In this document: positions 44,836 through 57,590 of the stretch, piece by piece
Layout of the letters: each line of letters opens with the position of its first letter
Position numbering within the stretch: the first letter of the stretch is position 1
NCBI GenBank assembly: GCA_947683625.1
Contig: CANTUR010000609.1
Coordinates: 62,001-126,000, forward strand
Origin: Mallotus nudiflorus
Lineage: Eukaryota; Streptophyta; Magnoliopsida; Malpighiales; Euphorbiaceae
Length of the DNA stretch: 64,000 bases
Direction: 5' to 3'
The notes under the pieces: model-generated
Seen by the model: the letters and a program-made list of their open reading frames with translations, nothing else
What the model was told of the DNA's origin: nothing
Database searches by the model: none
Position numbers and translations under genes: made by a program

Positions 44836-45310
44836 AGAATGTGAAGTTTATATAGTCAAATGCATGTGAGAACAGCTTCCAACTATTAAAGGAAAAGTTG
44901 ACTATAGTCCCAGTGTTAATTTCGCCCAATGGAGTAGACAAGTTCACTGTGTACTATGATGCTTCTAGAGTGGGCCTAAGTTGTGTGTTAATGGATAGTG
45001 AAAGGGTAGTGGCTTATGCTTTTAGCCAGTTAAAGAAGCACGAGCAAAACTATCTTAATTATGACCTAGATATGGCTACTATAATCTTTGGTCTTAAGAT
45101 TTAGAGACATGATTTGTACAGGGTAACTTATGAAATCTACACTGATCATAAAAGTCTGAAGTATATCTTTCAGTAGAGAGATTTGAATCTTAGGCAGAAG
45201 AGATGGCTATAACTTCTCAAGGATTATGATTGTGATATATTATACCATCAAGTCAAGGCTAATATGGTAGCAGATGCCTTAAGCAGGAAGTCCTCATTTA
45301 GTCTTACTCA
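44836..45310 (+). pseudogene. Tekay-B RNase H
   Basis: The piece 44898-45104 reads DKFTVYYDASRVGLSCVLM (catalytic aspartate present), VVAYAFSQLKKHEQNYLNYD and LDMATIIFGL (E present). Then come EIYTDHKSLKYIFQ with stops and VADALSRKSS. Confidence 0.85.
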
Positions 45311-46440
45311 TATCAGTGTAGAGAGGAGACTATTGATTCAAGAGATACACGAATTGGTGGAGAAAAGGTTAATGATAAAGATAACCAGGTCAGGAGGATA
45401 GTTAGTTTAGTTTAGAGTTAGATCAATATTGAGGGATAAGATCAAAGCAACTTAGAGACGAGATCCTAGTTTGTTTGAGCTTATGGAGAAAGTTCAAGAA
45501 GGGACATTCATTGATTTTAGCATCGATGATGAAGGTGTACAATGGATCAATAGGAGGTTATGTGTTCTTGATGTCGATAATTTGAGAGATGAGTTATTGA
45601 AAGAATCTCATTTTACAGCATATAATGTACATCCTAGTTCTACTAAGATGTACCACAATATTAAGGATCTTTACTAGTGGGATGGAATGAAGAAAATGTA
45701 ACTAAATTTATTTCTAAGTGCTTAACCAATCAGTAAGTGAAATCAGAGCATCAGAAGCCTTAGAAAGCTTCAATCTCTTTCGAATCCTGAGTGGAAATAG
45801 GAGAGAGTCACTATGGATTTTGTGAAAATCTTGCCTCATTCTAATAATGGATAAGATTCCATCTAGGTGATAGTGAACAAGTTGACCAAGTCAGCTAATT
45901 TTTTGCCAATTCAAGCTACTTTTTCAGTGGCCAAGTTGGTTAGGCTATACATCAAGAATATTATGTGTCTTCATAGGGTGCCTGTTTCCATTATTTCTTA
46001 TAGAGGTTCAGTGTTTACCTCTCAATTTTAACAAAATTTACAAGAATCGATGGGTACCAGGCATGATTTCAGTACTGCTTTTCATCCTCAAACAGATGAT
46101 CAGTCTGAGAGAACGATCCAAACACTTGAAAATATGTTGAGGATGTGTGTAATGGATCTTAAAGGTAGTTAGGATGATCATCTGCCATTGATAGAGTTTG
46201 CTTATAATAATAGCTACCATAGCAGTATTGAGATGGCACCATATAAATTATTGTATGAAAGGAAGTTTATATCTCCTTTGTGTTGGAATGAAGTTAGGGA
46301 GAGAGAATTAACTAGACTAAAAATTATCCAGGACATATCTAAGAAGGTCGCTTTGATCAGAAGGAGATTAAAAATAATAGCTAGCAAATATAAGAGTTAT
46401 TCAGATCTGAAGCACAAAGATGTGGAATTTTAGGTTGGAG
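45311..46440 (+). pseudogene. Tekay-B integrase
   Basis: The HHCC site is visible as HFTAYNVHPSSTKMYHNI (45609-45665), then a stop and frame changes before the cysteines. The core survives in pieces: VNKLTKSANFLPIQATFS, VPVSIISYRGSVFTS (second aspartate changed, SDRG to SYRG) and a QSERTIQ block near 46105. The piece 46188-46433 has IEFAYNNSYHSSIEMAPY. Confidence 0.85.
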
Positions 46441-46855
46441 ACTATGTATTCTTAAAGGTGTCATCAATGAATGGTGTTATAAGATTTGGCAAGAAGGGAA
46501 AGTTGACACCAAGATACATAGGACCTTTTGAGATATTCGATAGAGGTGGCATGGTTGCATATCAGTTAGCTTTGTGTCCGAATTTGTCTGAGCTATATCC
46601 AGTGTTCTATGTGTCAATGCTCAAAAAGTATTTTTGGATCCTTCGCATATTTTATAGCCCCAGAGTATGGAATTGAATGAAGATCTGACGTACGAAGTAG
46701 AGCCAGCGACTATTGTTGATTATTAAGTTCGACAGTTACATTCTAAGCATATTTCGATGGACCAAGTCTTGTGGAGGAGCAATAATATGGAAGAGAACAT
46801 GTGGGAGACTGATGTAAAGATGCGGGTGGCATATCCTTATCTTTTTCCTCGATAA
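46441..46855 (+). pseudogene. Tekay-B chromodomain region
   Basis: The piece 46458-46676 has GVIRFGKKGKLTPRYIGPFE and ALCPNLSELYPVFYVSML. After a frame change it continues with DLTYEVEPATIV, QLHSKHI and VLWRSNNMEENMWETD, ending in YPYLFPR with a TAA at 46852. Confidence 0.82.
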
Positions 46856-46903
46856 ACCTTGTATTCCTTTTTATTTATTTAAAATTCTAGGACAAATTTT
46901 TAT

Positions 46904-48124
46904 AAGGGAGGAAGATTGTTTTAACCCGAATTTTAATTAATTATTAATTTAAGTGTGAGATTATTTATGAGATTATTATTAATTCTGTATTTTTTGTTTA
47001 TTTTTTATTAATTATTTAGTGTATAAATAATTTGGGAGAAATTTAGATTTTTAAAATATTAAAGTATTATTATTATTATTTTAAAAGTTATTATTATTTT
47101 TTATAATTATAAAAAAAATACAACATGAATTTTTTTCTTTTTCTCTTTCCTTCTTTCTTTTCTTCTCTCTTCCCTTCTTCTACCGCCCGATAGCACCACC
47201 ATCACTTTCTAACCATGTCGCTGCCACCTGCTAATGTCACTGAGCTACTTGATGTCGCCAGTACCTCTAGCTTCTAGCAAGACCCCTCCCTCTTCTTTCT
47301 CTTTTTTTCTCTCTGTTACTGGATTACTCAAGGACTTGCTGGTGATGATTTCGGCCACTCCAGTTGTTGTTGCCTTTTTGATTGGAAGCTTTTACTCCAA
47401 ATTTCATTTCCACCCCCTCCCCCCCCCCCCCCCCCCGACTCAATTCGTCCAGGCAACTTCGGTAATGACCCTAATTTTGAGAAACTGAATTTAGGTTAAT
47501 TTTGAGTATTTCGTTAAATTTAATTTAATTAGATATAGTTGCTTCGAGATTATATGTAATTAAGGTTGTGATCTAGCTAATGGTGATTTTTAATTATTTT
47601 GATGATTTGAGAAATTATATTATGTTATTGTATATATTGTGATAATGGTTCTCGGTTGGACGTGAATTGTAGTTCAGAGGCCCATCTTGAGATGTTGAGC
47701 TTTGGTATATTTAAAATGTATTTTCGTGCAAGAATGACTCTACTTTTAGTATATAGATGTCCTATTTATAAAGGAGACTCTACCAAATTTTTGATAGAAT
47801 TCTTATAAAATGTGAAATCGATCTGTTTTAAGTTTTGAGTCTTTTATTAGAGTCGTATCTTAGATCGAGTTTTCTCTAGAAATCTAGAATATATAAGATT
47901 AGGATTTTTATCCTAATTATTTTATTATTATTTTTCTATAGCTTCACTGAGACTGAGGTCTCCATACAAGTCCAATCGAGTCATTTTAGAGGAGTGCGTT
48001 CCACCTGTGAGTTATTATTATATGTATGCATTGCATGTAGAAAATATTATTGGCATCCATATTGTTAATAAATATGAATTTTATATTGTTATGTTGTATT
48101 AAATGTTGATTGTTATTGTTATAG

Positions 48125-48177
<53 letters not shown>

Positions 48178-49173
48178 ATATATATAAATTTGAATATTTA
48201 TTTGTATAAATTGGATGTTTTTCATATTTAATATAAGATCTTATTATTTTATTTATGAAATAATATTTTGGAGGATAGTTGTTGAACGTGCTACCTAGTG
48301 GGCTACACTATGACTGTTGTGCAGTAGTACGCTAAATGCTAGGTTATAATTTTTATTGATATGAGATATGATTAAATTGATTATTGAGATATGTGATGAG
48401 ATAGTGGTGTAACTGCGGATGCTTGGTTGATTGAGTGTCTCGGGGCCAGTTATGCTGGCAATGAGAGTACGAGAGCTCAGTTGACATAGTGTCTTGGGGC
48501 TAGTCTACTATCAAAAATTAAGAAGAGAAATATTTTTGGAATTAAATGAAATTGTTGGCTAGTGAGATTCAGTGATCAAGGTTGTGGAATTTTTAGGGTT
48601 CTGCTCCAGTCCTCCCTAAATCTTTCTACATTTATTTATTTATTGTGAAATGTGATTTTGAGCATTTATATGATATGCATGTATAAAATATATAAATATT
48701 ATTATAATGATGTTTGAATGTCTGTGTCTTGAGGTTGCATGCATATATATTATAATGATTCACTCAGTGAGGTATGACCCCCTCCCCCTAAATATTTTTC
48801 AAGATCCTTCTCGTCATATCTCTCATAGTAGTTCCCTTCGCCATACCCTTTCCTCTTCGGATGATCTATGTGAACTTTAAATTATCCTTTCCTTGTATTG
48901 CTAAACATTATAGTAGTATTGCATACTTATTGTATTCTCTAATTGTTATTAATGGTGGTTATGTATTTTGATTATTGTAAAATATTTTATTAAGATATAA
49001 TTTATAGATATTCTTTTTCATTATTATAAGTTTTAATTATAAACATATTTATATTTATGTTTTGTATGAGTTGAGTTTTTTTATATATATTTTAAGGCTT
49101 GCTACGGGTTCCAGATTCTAGCAAATTCTCATTCCCTAGCGCCTGTCATAACTCCCGGGTTTGGGTCGTGACA
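46904..49173 (+). repeat. Tekay-B polypurine tract and 3' LTR
   Basis: AAGGGAGGAAGAT (46904-46916) precedes the LTR start TGTTTTAACCC (46917). The LTR ends GGGTCGTGACA at 49173 (2257 bp). It contains a run of 18 C (47419-47436), a hairpin TCTACCAAATTTTTGATAGA (47779-47798) and a TG microsatellite. Confidence 0.92.
48137..48173. repeat. TG dinucleotide microsatellite in the Tekay-B 3' LTR
   Basis: About 18 TG units follow a short TA tract. The Tekay-B 5' LTR has only the TA part at this position (40820-40842), so the TG run expanded after insertion. Confidence 0.9.
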
Positions 49174-50918
49174 AATACATACATATAATAATAACACATA
49201 GGTGAAATGTGCTCCTTTATGATGACTCGACTGGCACTATCCTGTAATCCTTAGTCTCGACGCAGCTATAGGAAAAATAATAATAAAAGAAGAATTATGA
49301 TTAAAATCATAACCTTAAACAATTCGAGATTTCTAAGGAAAAATTTGATCTAAGACACGACTTAACAAAACTCAATATTTAACATAGATCGATGTCACGT
49401 TTTATGAGAAATCTACCGAAATTTCGGCAAAGTCTCCTTTGTAAAACGGACATCCCTCTACTAAAAGTAGAGTTGTTCCTGCATGCAAACACACTTCAAA
49501 TATTCCAAAGCTCAATATCTCGGGTTTGACCGCCGACTACAATTCACACCCAATTAAGAACCAACACAATAACAAATATAAAGTAATATAATTTTTCTCA
49601 AATCTTCAATATATCATAAAATTCAATTTATTAACACAATTTAATTTATTTATATAAAAAATATAAAGATAATTTATTTTCCAAATAAATAATAAAATTC
49701 TAGTTCACAAATAATAGTTGCAAATAAAATCCATTAATGGAATAGAATTTCCATTTTACAAATAAATTAGCATAAATTGTAAATAATTATTAAAATCACT
49801 TATTATTATCATAAAAATAATAAAATGCTTATTTAGGCTCAAAAGATAATAAATAAATTTATCATTCGTTTAATTTTCCAAAATTACTACTAATTAACTA
49901 ATAACTGAAAAATAATCATAAAAATTATTTTTATACTTTTTTATTTAAAAGTAGTCTAAAACAGTATAATTAACAGTAATTTAATTAAAATCAAATAATT
50001 TTTTACCAATATCTACTAATTTCTCAAAAATACACTTTAAACATAATTTTTAAAAATTCATATATGAAATTCTATACATAATTTCATAAAACTTTTTTCA
50101 CAAAGTTTAATCTACATAATATATAAAATTTATTAAAAATACAAAAATTTTCTGACTCGGGACTATCAGGAACAGTGATGTGAATCGTACCCAACATTCG
50201 AAAAATTCAAAAATTAAATAAAAATTACAATAAGGAAGATCGCAACCTCTAGATCATTTCATCTCAAAGCAACTATTTCTAATTAAGTTGAATTCAAGCT
50301 CAGTTTAACAAAATAACTAAAAATCAATTACCAAATTTTGAGGTGTTTCCCGGAGTTGCCCGAACAAATTAGGTAAAGGGAATTAAAACCCAAGATGTCA
50401 AAATTTGATCAAAACCAGTGGTTGCACTCGAGGAGGCCGAAAACATCTCTAGTGATGTCCTCTCCAAACTAGCACCGAAGGAAAGAAGAGGAAGAGGAAG
50501 GAAAGGAGGAAAGGAAGCAGTCTGGCAGTGAAGGCGAGCCATTGTCGGCATCTGGCCGCTTCCGATGATGACATGGGGCAACAAGAGTGGCAGTCGCAGG
50601 TGGTGGTTGCGCTGCCCATGGGGAAGGGAAGAAGAAGGAAAGAAAAAGAAAAGGAGGGGGAAGGAAAAAGAAAAAATCGTTTTTAACCCTTTTTTTTTTA
50701 AATTGTACAAAATAATAATTTTTAAAATAATAATATATTCTAATATTTTAAAATCTAAATTTCTCCCAAAATATTTACACACATAAGATATACATAACAT
50801 ACTCCAATAATTAATAATATGTATTAAAATATTTCATTTAACAATAATTAAATAAAATAATAATTAAAAGTGGATAATTCCCCTTTTAATTTAATAAATA
50901 AAAATATGGGTCATAATA
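49174..50918 (-). repeat. Tekay-A 5' LTR, proximal part
   Basis: It is collinear with 32749-34546 and resumes the LTR interrupted at 39705. The minus-strand start is TATTATGACCC at 50918. The hairpins CCGAAATTTCGG (49416-49427) and CTCTACTAAAAGTAGAG (49456-49472) are well formed. Reading frames here, including the 143-codon one at 50369-50800, are LTR sequence and not genes. Confidence 0.9.
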
Positions 50919-51888
50919 GATAAATACTTTTAAAAATTAAAAAGTATATAAGGTATAGTGCATAATATTTAGTATTTTGCATATATAAATTTCCTTCAAT
51001 AATTAATAAATAGAAAAATAATTTTAAAAATATTAATTATTAAATAACAGAATTATTAATCATTTTAAATAGGACGAATTTTGATGCTAAAATTTTTATT
51101 AGTTAATAATTTTAATTTATAAAATATTAATTATAAGTGTGTCAATCGTAGTAAATTTTGGCCAAATGATAAAAAAAACTCACATAATTTTGTAATTTTA
51201 TTCAAAGTTTTTTAATATTGTAGATCTAATTTAATTTTACTTTTTGATTGTATTTTAAGTATTTCAGTATAATTAATCTCAATACGTGCATTTAATCAAT
51301 GTGACCTAATTTGCAAATATATATCAGTCGATCAAAAAGTTCAGTCGAAAAGTAAAATTATACTGAAATACTTAAAATACAATATTGAGATTAATTATAC
51401 TGAAATACTTAAAATATTTGCAAATATAACTAATTTTCTTTATCAAATATGAATTACTAAAAAAAATGAAAAGTAATATACAAAACTTAATGAAATCTAA
51501 ATTCAAATCAATTGAAGACACTAAATAATTTTTAATGATTTAGTTATAATATTTTATTTCTTTGAAAAAATTTGTACAATAATGATTTTTCTATTCAATT
51601 TGATTCAATCTAAACTTAATCATTAATTTTTATAAATAATATAGGCTCAATTATCTAAAAAAAAACCCAGACATACTTGTTCTAATTTTAATTTAGTCGA
51701 TTTAAAACAAATATTTATAACCAAACCAATAAAATTAATTTTTAAATATTTAAATTATTAACCAAACTAAGCAACATTCAAGAATATCAAAATTAAAAAT
51801 ATTTGAACTCGATTAGGAAAATTGATTTAGTATACATATATAAAAAAAATATTAACATATTAATTTGTAAAGAGTAGTTAAGTTTTAA
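50919..51888. other. AT-rich intergenic DNA with a small foldback (51231-51416)
   Basis: No gene is visible. The phrase GTATTTTAAGTATTTCAGTA (51250-51269) returns inverted as TACTGAAATACTTAAAATAC (51361-51380), and the repeat core TACTGAAATACTTAAAATA is present again in direct orientation at about 51399-51417. 'TTTGCAAATAT' also occurs twice. A MITE-like origin is possible but no target duplication was found. Confidence 0.55.
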
Positions 51889-53007
51889 TGTTACATCTCG
51901 TCTCACATAACCTGAGATTGACATTTAAAACCAATCACCATTATATTTGCAAGAGGATTGTACATATAGAACTTTTAAAGTATAATCAATTTTTATTATA
52001 ATATCATTATATTTGCAAGAGGATTCAAAATTAATCTCTTATAAAAGCTTAGTATTGTACATATGTTACATTTAGAACATAAGAACTTTTAAAGTATTAA
52101 GTATTTATGAATAGTAAAATATGTATTTATGAATAGTAAAATACATACGAAATAATTGGATAACATAAAAATTACATTTTTAAATATGGGTTAGCCACTA
52201 ATGTTTTACAACACTTATACAACAATCTTAAAAAATAAAGGAACAAAGGTACTCTAACGAGGATATTAACCAACCTTATTCTGAAATTTTTATCCATACT
52301 CACTCAACTCTATTCGCCAACTATCTAGCCCTGCTATCTGAAATCATTTATAAAACATAGTAAAATGAGTACATAAATACTCAATGAATAGATGTTACAA
52401 GCAGAAAATAGTTTAGCTAAATTAAATATAATAAACATCTCAAATTAAAATACTAAAGCATTAATAATCAAATTATCATTCACTTAAAATATCCAATTCA
52501 ATCTTACTTTCAAACATATTCAAAGATTAGTCAATAGAAACATGTGTCTTTGTAAATATCAATACAATCTTTTATTTGTATTAACCATCCCTATAACAAG
52601 CATCACAACTCGGCCATAATATACAGGCCATCATAAGCTCATTCTCTAGGCACACTTGAAGGCTAACCCTTCAACTACATTAGCACAGAATGATTCTTCT
52701 TCTTCCACTATCCTGTAATCAAGTGCCATATTGTCTATTATGCAATAACAACCAACACAATATCAAATGTGCATATATCACCTCAGCACATTCATACATC
52801 TCATATAAGTAGGTAATACATAAAATAAATATCATGTCATCCAAAATTAAACAAAATCATTCTATCACATTTATAGTTCATCATAGAATTAAAAATCAAA
52901 TAACTTCTCATCAAAATTCAATGGAATAAAACCAATCTGATTATAACTCATTCAAATCATCAAGCAACTAAAATAAATCTTATTCAGCTTGTAAAACAAA
53001 GCCATAA
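51889..53007 (-). mobile_element. Fragment of a minus-strand gypsy-type LTR
   Basis: The minus strand ends at 51889 in GACGAGATGTAACA, the usual form of gypsy LTR ends. Upstream parts include the phrase TTCATTGAGTATTTATG and the paired 'ATGGCACTTGATTACAGG' and 'GGCCGAGTTGTGATG' blocks of the kind seen in gypsy LTRs. No primer site is recognisable to its left. On the right it is cut by Tekay-C at 53008. Short direct repeats lie at 51944-52024 (ATTATATTTGCAAGAGGATT, twice) and 52107-52143 (TATTTATGAATAGTAAAATA, twice). Confidence 0.55.
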
Positions 53008-53317
53008 TGTAGTAACCTTTAACTTGTAAATTTGAAACCTTTTTCTTGTTTCAAAACTTAAATAATTCAAGATCTTAGCGATATTAATTATTTTATTATT
53101 TTTATGTTGTTATTATTACACGATTGTACATTATTTTATTTCAATTGTCAATAATTTTTTATGACATCATTATTATTATTATTATTTATTATTATTTATA
53201 GCATTATTTTAAACTAGGGTTATTATATTATTATTATGTGTATATATGTGTGTTATGCATGTGTATATATATATGTGTGTGTGTGTGTGTGTATTTATTT
53301 TGTGATTTAAAGTTAAG

Positions 53318-53356
<39 letters not shown>

Positions 53357-56063
53357 TCAGAAAATTGGTCAAAAGTATCAAAATATCGGGTCAACCAACT
53401 CACTCCTTCCCCTCTATTTCTTTTATCCTCTTCACGCCATTTTTCTTCCCCTTACTGTGCAAAACCAACCAGCTGCACCACCCACCCATACTGGATGCCA
53501 TAGCCACCACTTTTCATCACTATCGACTTCCCTCTCCTTCCCTCCGCCTCTCTGTCGCTTGAGGACTGCCTGAAGCCGTCGGGATCATGAGCTACAGCAG
53601 CAGCCGAGAAGGAGCTTCACGCCGCTGGCATCAACTCTGGTGGTACCAGCTCATGATCTTGGGCTTGTGAGACTCCTTGAGCTTCGGTGAGTCCATTTCT
53701 GACCTCCATTGAAGCTCATTCTTCCTTGTTTTTGAGTTTTGAGCTGGTTTTTATTTATGTCTAATTAGGGTTTTGTATTTTTATTTAATTTTTAGTTTTG
53801 ATACATGGTTTTTCTCTTTAGTAAAGTTGTTGTATTTGGCTCAAGCTTTCCAAAAATAAATTTTGTGTATTTTTTTGAATTAATTTGATTTATGGGTATT
53901 TTTGAATTTTTTAATAATATAAATTGAATTTTTGTCAATTATGTTAATTAATTATTTTAGTTGGAAATTTGAGTTAATTAGTGTTAGTTATTTAAGTTAG
54001 TAATTTTAGTATTAATAAAATAATTTTTAGTGAATTTATATAATTTTTGAGGAATTATTAATATTAAGTGATTTTTGGAATTATAGGTTAATTGTGTGAT
54101 TTTGTTGAAAATATAGTTAAATATTATGTTATAAATGATTTTAGAATTTTATAGGGTATTAAATTAATTTTTATAAATTATTTACTATTTTTAGCTTATT
54201 AATAAAAAATTTTGGATAGTATATTCAAATAATATGTTAATTACCATTTTGGTAATTAAATAGATTTTAAATTTCTTTTATTATATAATTAAGCTATTTG
54301 AATAATTAAATGTGAAAGTGACTATTTTATATTGAATATTTGTAAAAATTGGATTTTTATATAATTATACTAATTATTTGAGATTTTTATTATTTGTTGT
54401 GAAAAATATTTACATTTAGTGTTTTGATGTTTAAATAAATTATATTGTGATTTATTATTGAATTTATGGATTTTTAGTGATTTTAATATATTATTATTTA
54501 TTATTTATTTTATTGTGTATACTGAACCTCGGTTGGGAATTGTGTAGTTCGGGGTCTCAACCCGAGGTGTTGAGCTTGTGTGAAGTTCAGAAGTGTCTTT
54601 GCTTGCAAGGTTGACTCTATTTCAATAGAGGGATATCCATTTTACAAAGGAGACTCTACCAAATTTTTGGTAGATTTCTCGTCAAACGTGACATTGGGTC
54701 AATCCTAAGTTTTGAATTCTGAGTCGAGTCTTCCTTAGAATTCTAGAAATTAAGGTTTCCATTTTCTGATAGTCATTTTATTTTCTGTCTTTTAGTCGCC
54801 CCTTTGATCGCGTCTACCAATCGAGGTCGGACACGACGTATCAGAGAAGCGCCTTCATCTTGTAAGTTAATATTTTATTTATGTGTCGGGTTTTCAAATT
54901 GAATACATAATTGCTTATGAATTTAATTTTATGAGATTTTGGTCAATATTCTTTAAATAATGTTGCATGATTTAATTTTATAGTTGGTTTATTTTATTTT
55001 ATTTATTGTAATTTTCATTGTTTTATTCAATTTCATTTATTTTAAATAAACTACGGTAGAACGGGCTACCTGATTTGTTTCATTAGGACTGTGTGCGAAC
55101 TGGTAAAATATTTTTTATTATATTGATTATATTACTGGGGCCGAAGGTTTGGTGATGCTTTGCTCTCGGACACCACTAGTAATATGATTTGATTTTATTG
55201 ATTAAATATTAGGGTCGAAGGTCTAGTGATGCTTTGCTCTCGGACAACTCCACTAAAGTTGGATTTTATTTATTAAATCACTGGGGCCGATGGTCTAGGG
55301 ATGCTTTGCTCTCGAACACCGCTAGTGATATTAGATTAAGTGATGTGACTGTGGCTGTGCATCCTGGTGATGCTTTGCTCTCAGGATCTGGTAGTCTTGG
55401 ATATAAGTGAGCCGAGTGGCTGATAGAATTGAGAACTAGGGTTCTACCTAGTTTTTTTTATACTATAATGTTTTAAAAGTAATTAAAATTTATTCCACCT
55501 TTTAAAAATGGGTTTCTTATATGTATATCTTATGATTTGAATAAAATTATAAATATATTATATTTTCATAAAAACTTATTTTAAAAGAGATTTTCAAACT
55601 ATATTCATTTCTTTTATTAGCTTACTCAATGAGGTTTGACTCCCCTTAATTTTTTTCAGGAGTTTGGGAGTCCTCTATTAAGCCTACTTCCCTACGCCGA
55701 GTAGCTTCTTCACCTGCTACCTTATATAGGTCTATATAGTTGTGTTTGTATTAGTATTTGTGTATCGCAGTAGAGAAACTGTATAATTGCATATTTTAAT
55801 TTGGATATTATGTATTGAGATTTATGTACTGATATACTATTTTGCATAACTGATAATGTTTATTTATACATGACAATGGCATGGTTGGTTTAAATTGAGA
55901 AAAATCAGTTTGATAATGTGCATCATGATTAAATTATTTTATTATAAGGTTTTAAAGTGAAATATTATGTGTTTTTCTTTTAAGGCTTACTACAGGTTTC
56001 AGTAGCTTTAAGCTTTCCCATTGCCTAATGCCGGTCACATGCCCCCGGGTTTGGGTTGTGACA
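53008..56063 (+). repeat. Tekay-C 5' LTR
   Basis: It starts TGTAGTAACC and ends GGGTTGTGACA (3056 bp). It is longer than its partner mainly through TG (53274-53293) and TA (53320-53354) microsatellites. Hairpins lie at 54615-54630 and 54655-54674. Three to four degenerate repeats of about 65 bp around 'GATGCTTTGCTCTCGGACA' occur at 55140-55390. Pyrimidine-rich sequence near 53400-53560 gives spurious reading frames. Confidence 0.93.
53274..53354. repeat. TG and TA microsatellites in the Tekay-C 5' LTR
   Basis: About ten TG units at 53274-53293 and about seventeen TA units at 53320-53354 are present. The 3' LTR has only short TG tracts at 61249-61280 and no TA expansion. Confidence 0.9.
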
Positions 56064-56066
56064 ATA

Positions 56067-56079
56067 TTAGTATCAAAGC
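56067..56079 (+). promoter_or_regulatory. Tekay-C primer binding site
   Basis: TTAGTATCAAAGC, three bases after the LTR, differs from TTGGTATCAGAGC by two G-to-A changes. Confidence 0.8.
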
Positions 56080-56220
56080 TTTAGCTCATTTTTCATGCTT
56101 TTGACTATCGATGTCTATCTTTTCTCATAATACTATGGTACTTAGGTTGTTAGATGCAGATTCTATGTATGTGTCTGTGTTCTTATTTGGTTTTGAATTT
56201 ATGTTTTCTTATCTTTTTAG

Positions 56221-57590
56221 AATGAGGTGTGCTTAGAATGCCCCTACTGCTGATGCAGAGCATGATGACGATGAACAATCATGTTAGGATGAGATTCTTC
56301 CTCTTGCCCTTTAACCTAGAGGTGGGGGTAGAGGTAGAGGTAGGGGCAGAGCCAGAGTAGCAACAGCTAAAAGGCAAGATCAGCCTTAGATTCTAGCAGA
56401 GCATCCTGTAGCTTTTACAACTGGCATGATAGGATTAATTAGGGCTTGGTAGCTCTTAATCAGGCGATGCCCATAGTGCAATAGATGCTTCAGCGACAGA
56501 ATCAGGGGATGTCAAATGCAGATGTTGCATTGTTATACTCTAGAGTAGGATGAGTTTCTTTTGATGGTACTAGAGACGCATTGGATTTCATTAACACCAT
56601 TGAGTCCAGGACTAGATCTGGGTATTCTGATTATCAGAGGATCATGATTGTGGAGTTATCCGTCTCAGCTACAGCTCAAGACTAGCTTATGCAGTCCATC
56701 CAACACTTCATGACCACGATGACTTGGCTAGGTTTTAAGGAGAAGTTTATAAAGTTCTTCTATCCTTCATCATGAGAGAGAAACTGCTTAATATCGATAA
56801 GAGAGATCGATCTGTCAAGGACTATACTCGGGAGTTCTACAGATTTATGAGACATGCTAAGGATGTGAGGCAGGATGTTGCTAGAGCAATTGAGCTTTAT
56901 GTAACTGGGTTAGGCCTAGAATATATTGGCATTTAGCCAAAAGGTTGTAGTTTGAAGAGTGTTATGGAGGAGGTGAGACAGCTAGAGCGGAGACATATTC
57001 AACACGGCACTATACGTGATCCTTATAATAGTGGCATTTTCAGACCTGTTCAAAGGGTGCAGTAGTCAGTGTTTCAAATAGGCAGTACGAGTGCTCAGTC
57101 AATAGGTCCTTCTCAACAGAGCAGACAGTTCATAGCACATCAGATTGGTAGGCACCGTCTTAATCAGGATCGCAAGAGTGGTAGGGCTGCTAGATCTATT
57201 GGTAGTTTTAGCAGCAGTAATGGATAGAGCTCCAGTCAAGGTAGTTGTGGGTCTGGAGCTAGTGCATGTGCCACTTGTGGACGAGTGCATCAGGGTCTTT
57301 ATCACTTAGTGCCAAGAGCGTGTTTCAGGTGTGGTTAGTTTTGACATTTTGCTAGAGCTTGTCCAAACTATGGATTCCAACCGTCCTTGACTCAGCGATC
57401 TTCACCTTATGTTGTTTAGCCTTTGCAGTAAGTACCTCAGTAGTATCAGGCCCCCATGTACCCTTAGCAGTGACCAATTCAATTTATGGATTAATAGGGC
57501 CGAGGCAAAGGACATACTCAGCCGTTCACCTCACAGCAGCTAGGACGTGGACAGGCTAAGGTCTTTACATTGACTCCTTAGGATGCGCAG
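56221..57590 (+). pseudogene. Tekay-C gag
   Basis: The ATG at 56221 begins MRCA with an early TAG at a CAG-like position, then ADAEHDDDEQ and a GRGRGRGRAR segment. The capsid-like domain is broken by frame changes between 56430 and 57000. Near 57255-57360 two zinc-binding phrases appear, CATCGRVHQG and CFRCG, stop, F, stop, HFARACPNYG. The following Q-rich segment (57410-57560) has many TAG and TAA codons where glutamine is expected. Confidence 0.82.

Larger units (their letters stand above)
39706..49173 (+). mobile_element. Tekay-B: chromodomain Ty3/gypsy element inserted in the Tekay-A 5' LTR
   Basis: The LTRs are 39706-41841 and 46917-49173. The internal order is primer site, gag, protease, reverse transcriptase, RNase H, integrase, chromodomain, polypurine tract. 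The LTR is homologous to that of Tekay-A, so the same family is present in opposite orientation, one inside the other. The flanks are TGCAA and AATAC, and no clean 5-bp duplication is left. All genes are broken. Confidence 0.93.
32088..50918 (-). mobile_element. Tekay-A: chromodomain Ty3/gypsy element, minus strand, split by Tekay-B
   Basis: The 3' LTR is at 32088-34546, with polypurine tract 34547-34560. The coding region is 34590-38520, with primer site 38678-38691. The 5' LTR is split into 38695-39705 and 49174-50918 by the plus-strand Tekay-B. Collinearity proves the insertion: 'AATATTTTCTACATGCAA' precedes Tekay-B and 'ATACATACATATAATAATAAC' continues after it, as in 32733-32770. The order gag-PR-RT-RH-INT-chromodomain defines the chromovirus group. 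The 3' LTR lacks roughly its last 480 bp, so no target duplication can be tested. Confidence 0.9.

Noticed and set aside
39701..49178. Target duplication of Tekay-B
   Set aside because: The flanks TGCAA and AATAC share only two bases when the LTRs are bounded by TG and CA; insertion is shown by collinearity with Tekay-A instead.
50919..51888. Host gene between Tekay-A and the LTR fragment
   Set aside because: No frame above background, no splice-compatible exons and extreme AT content.
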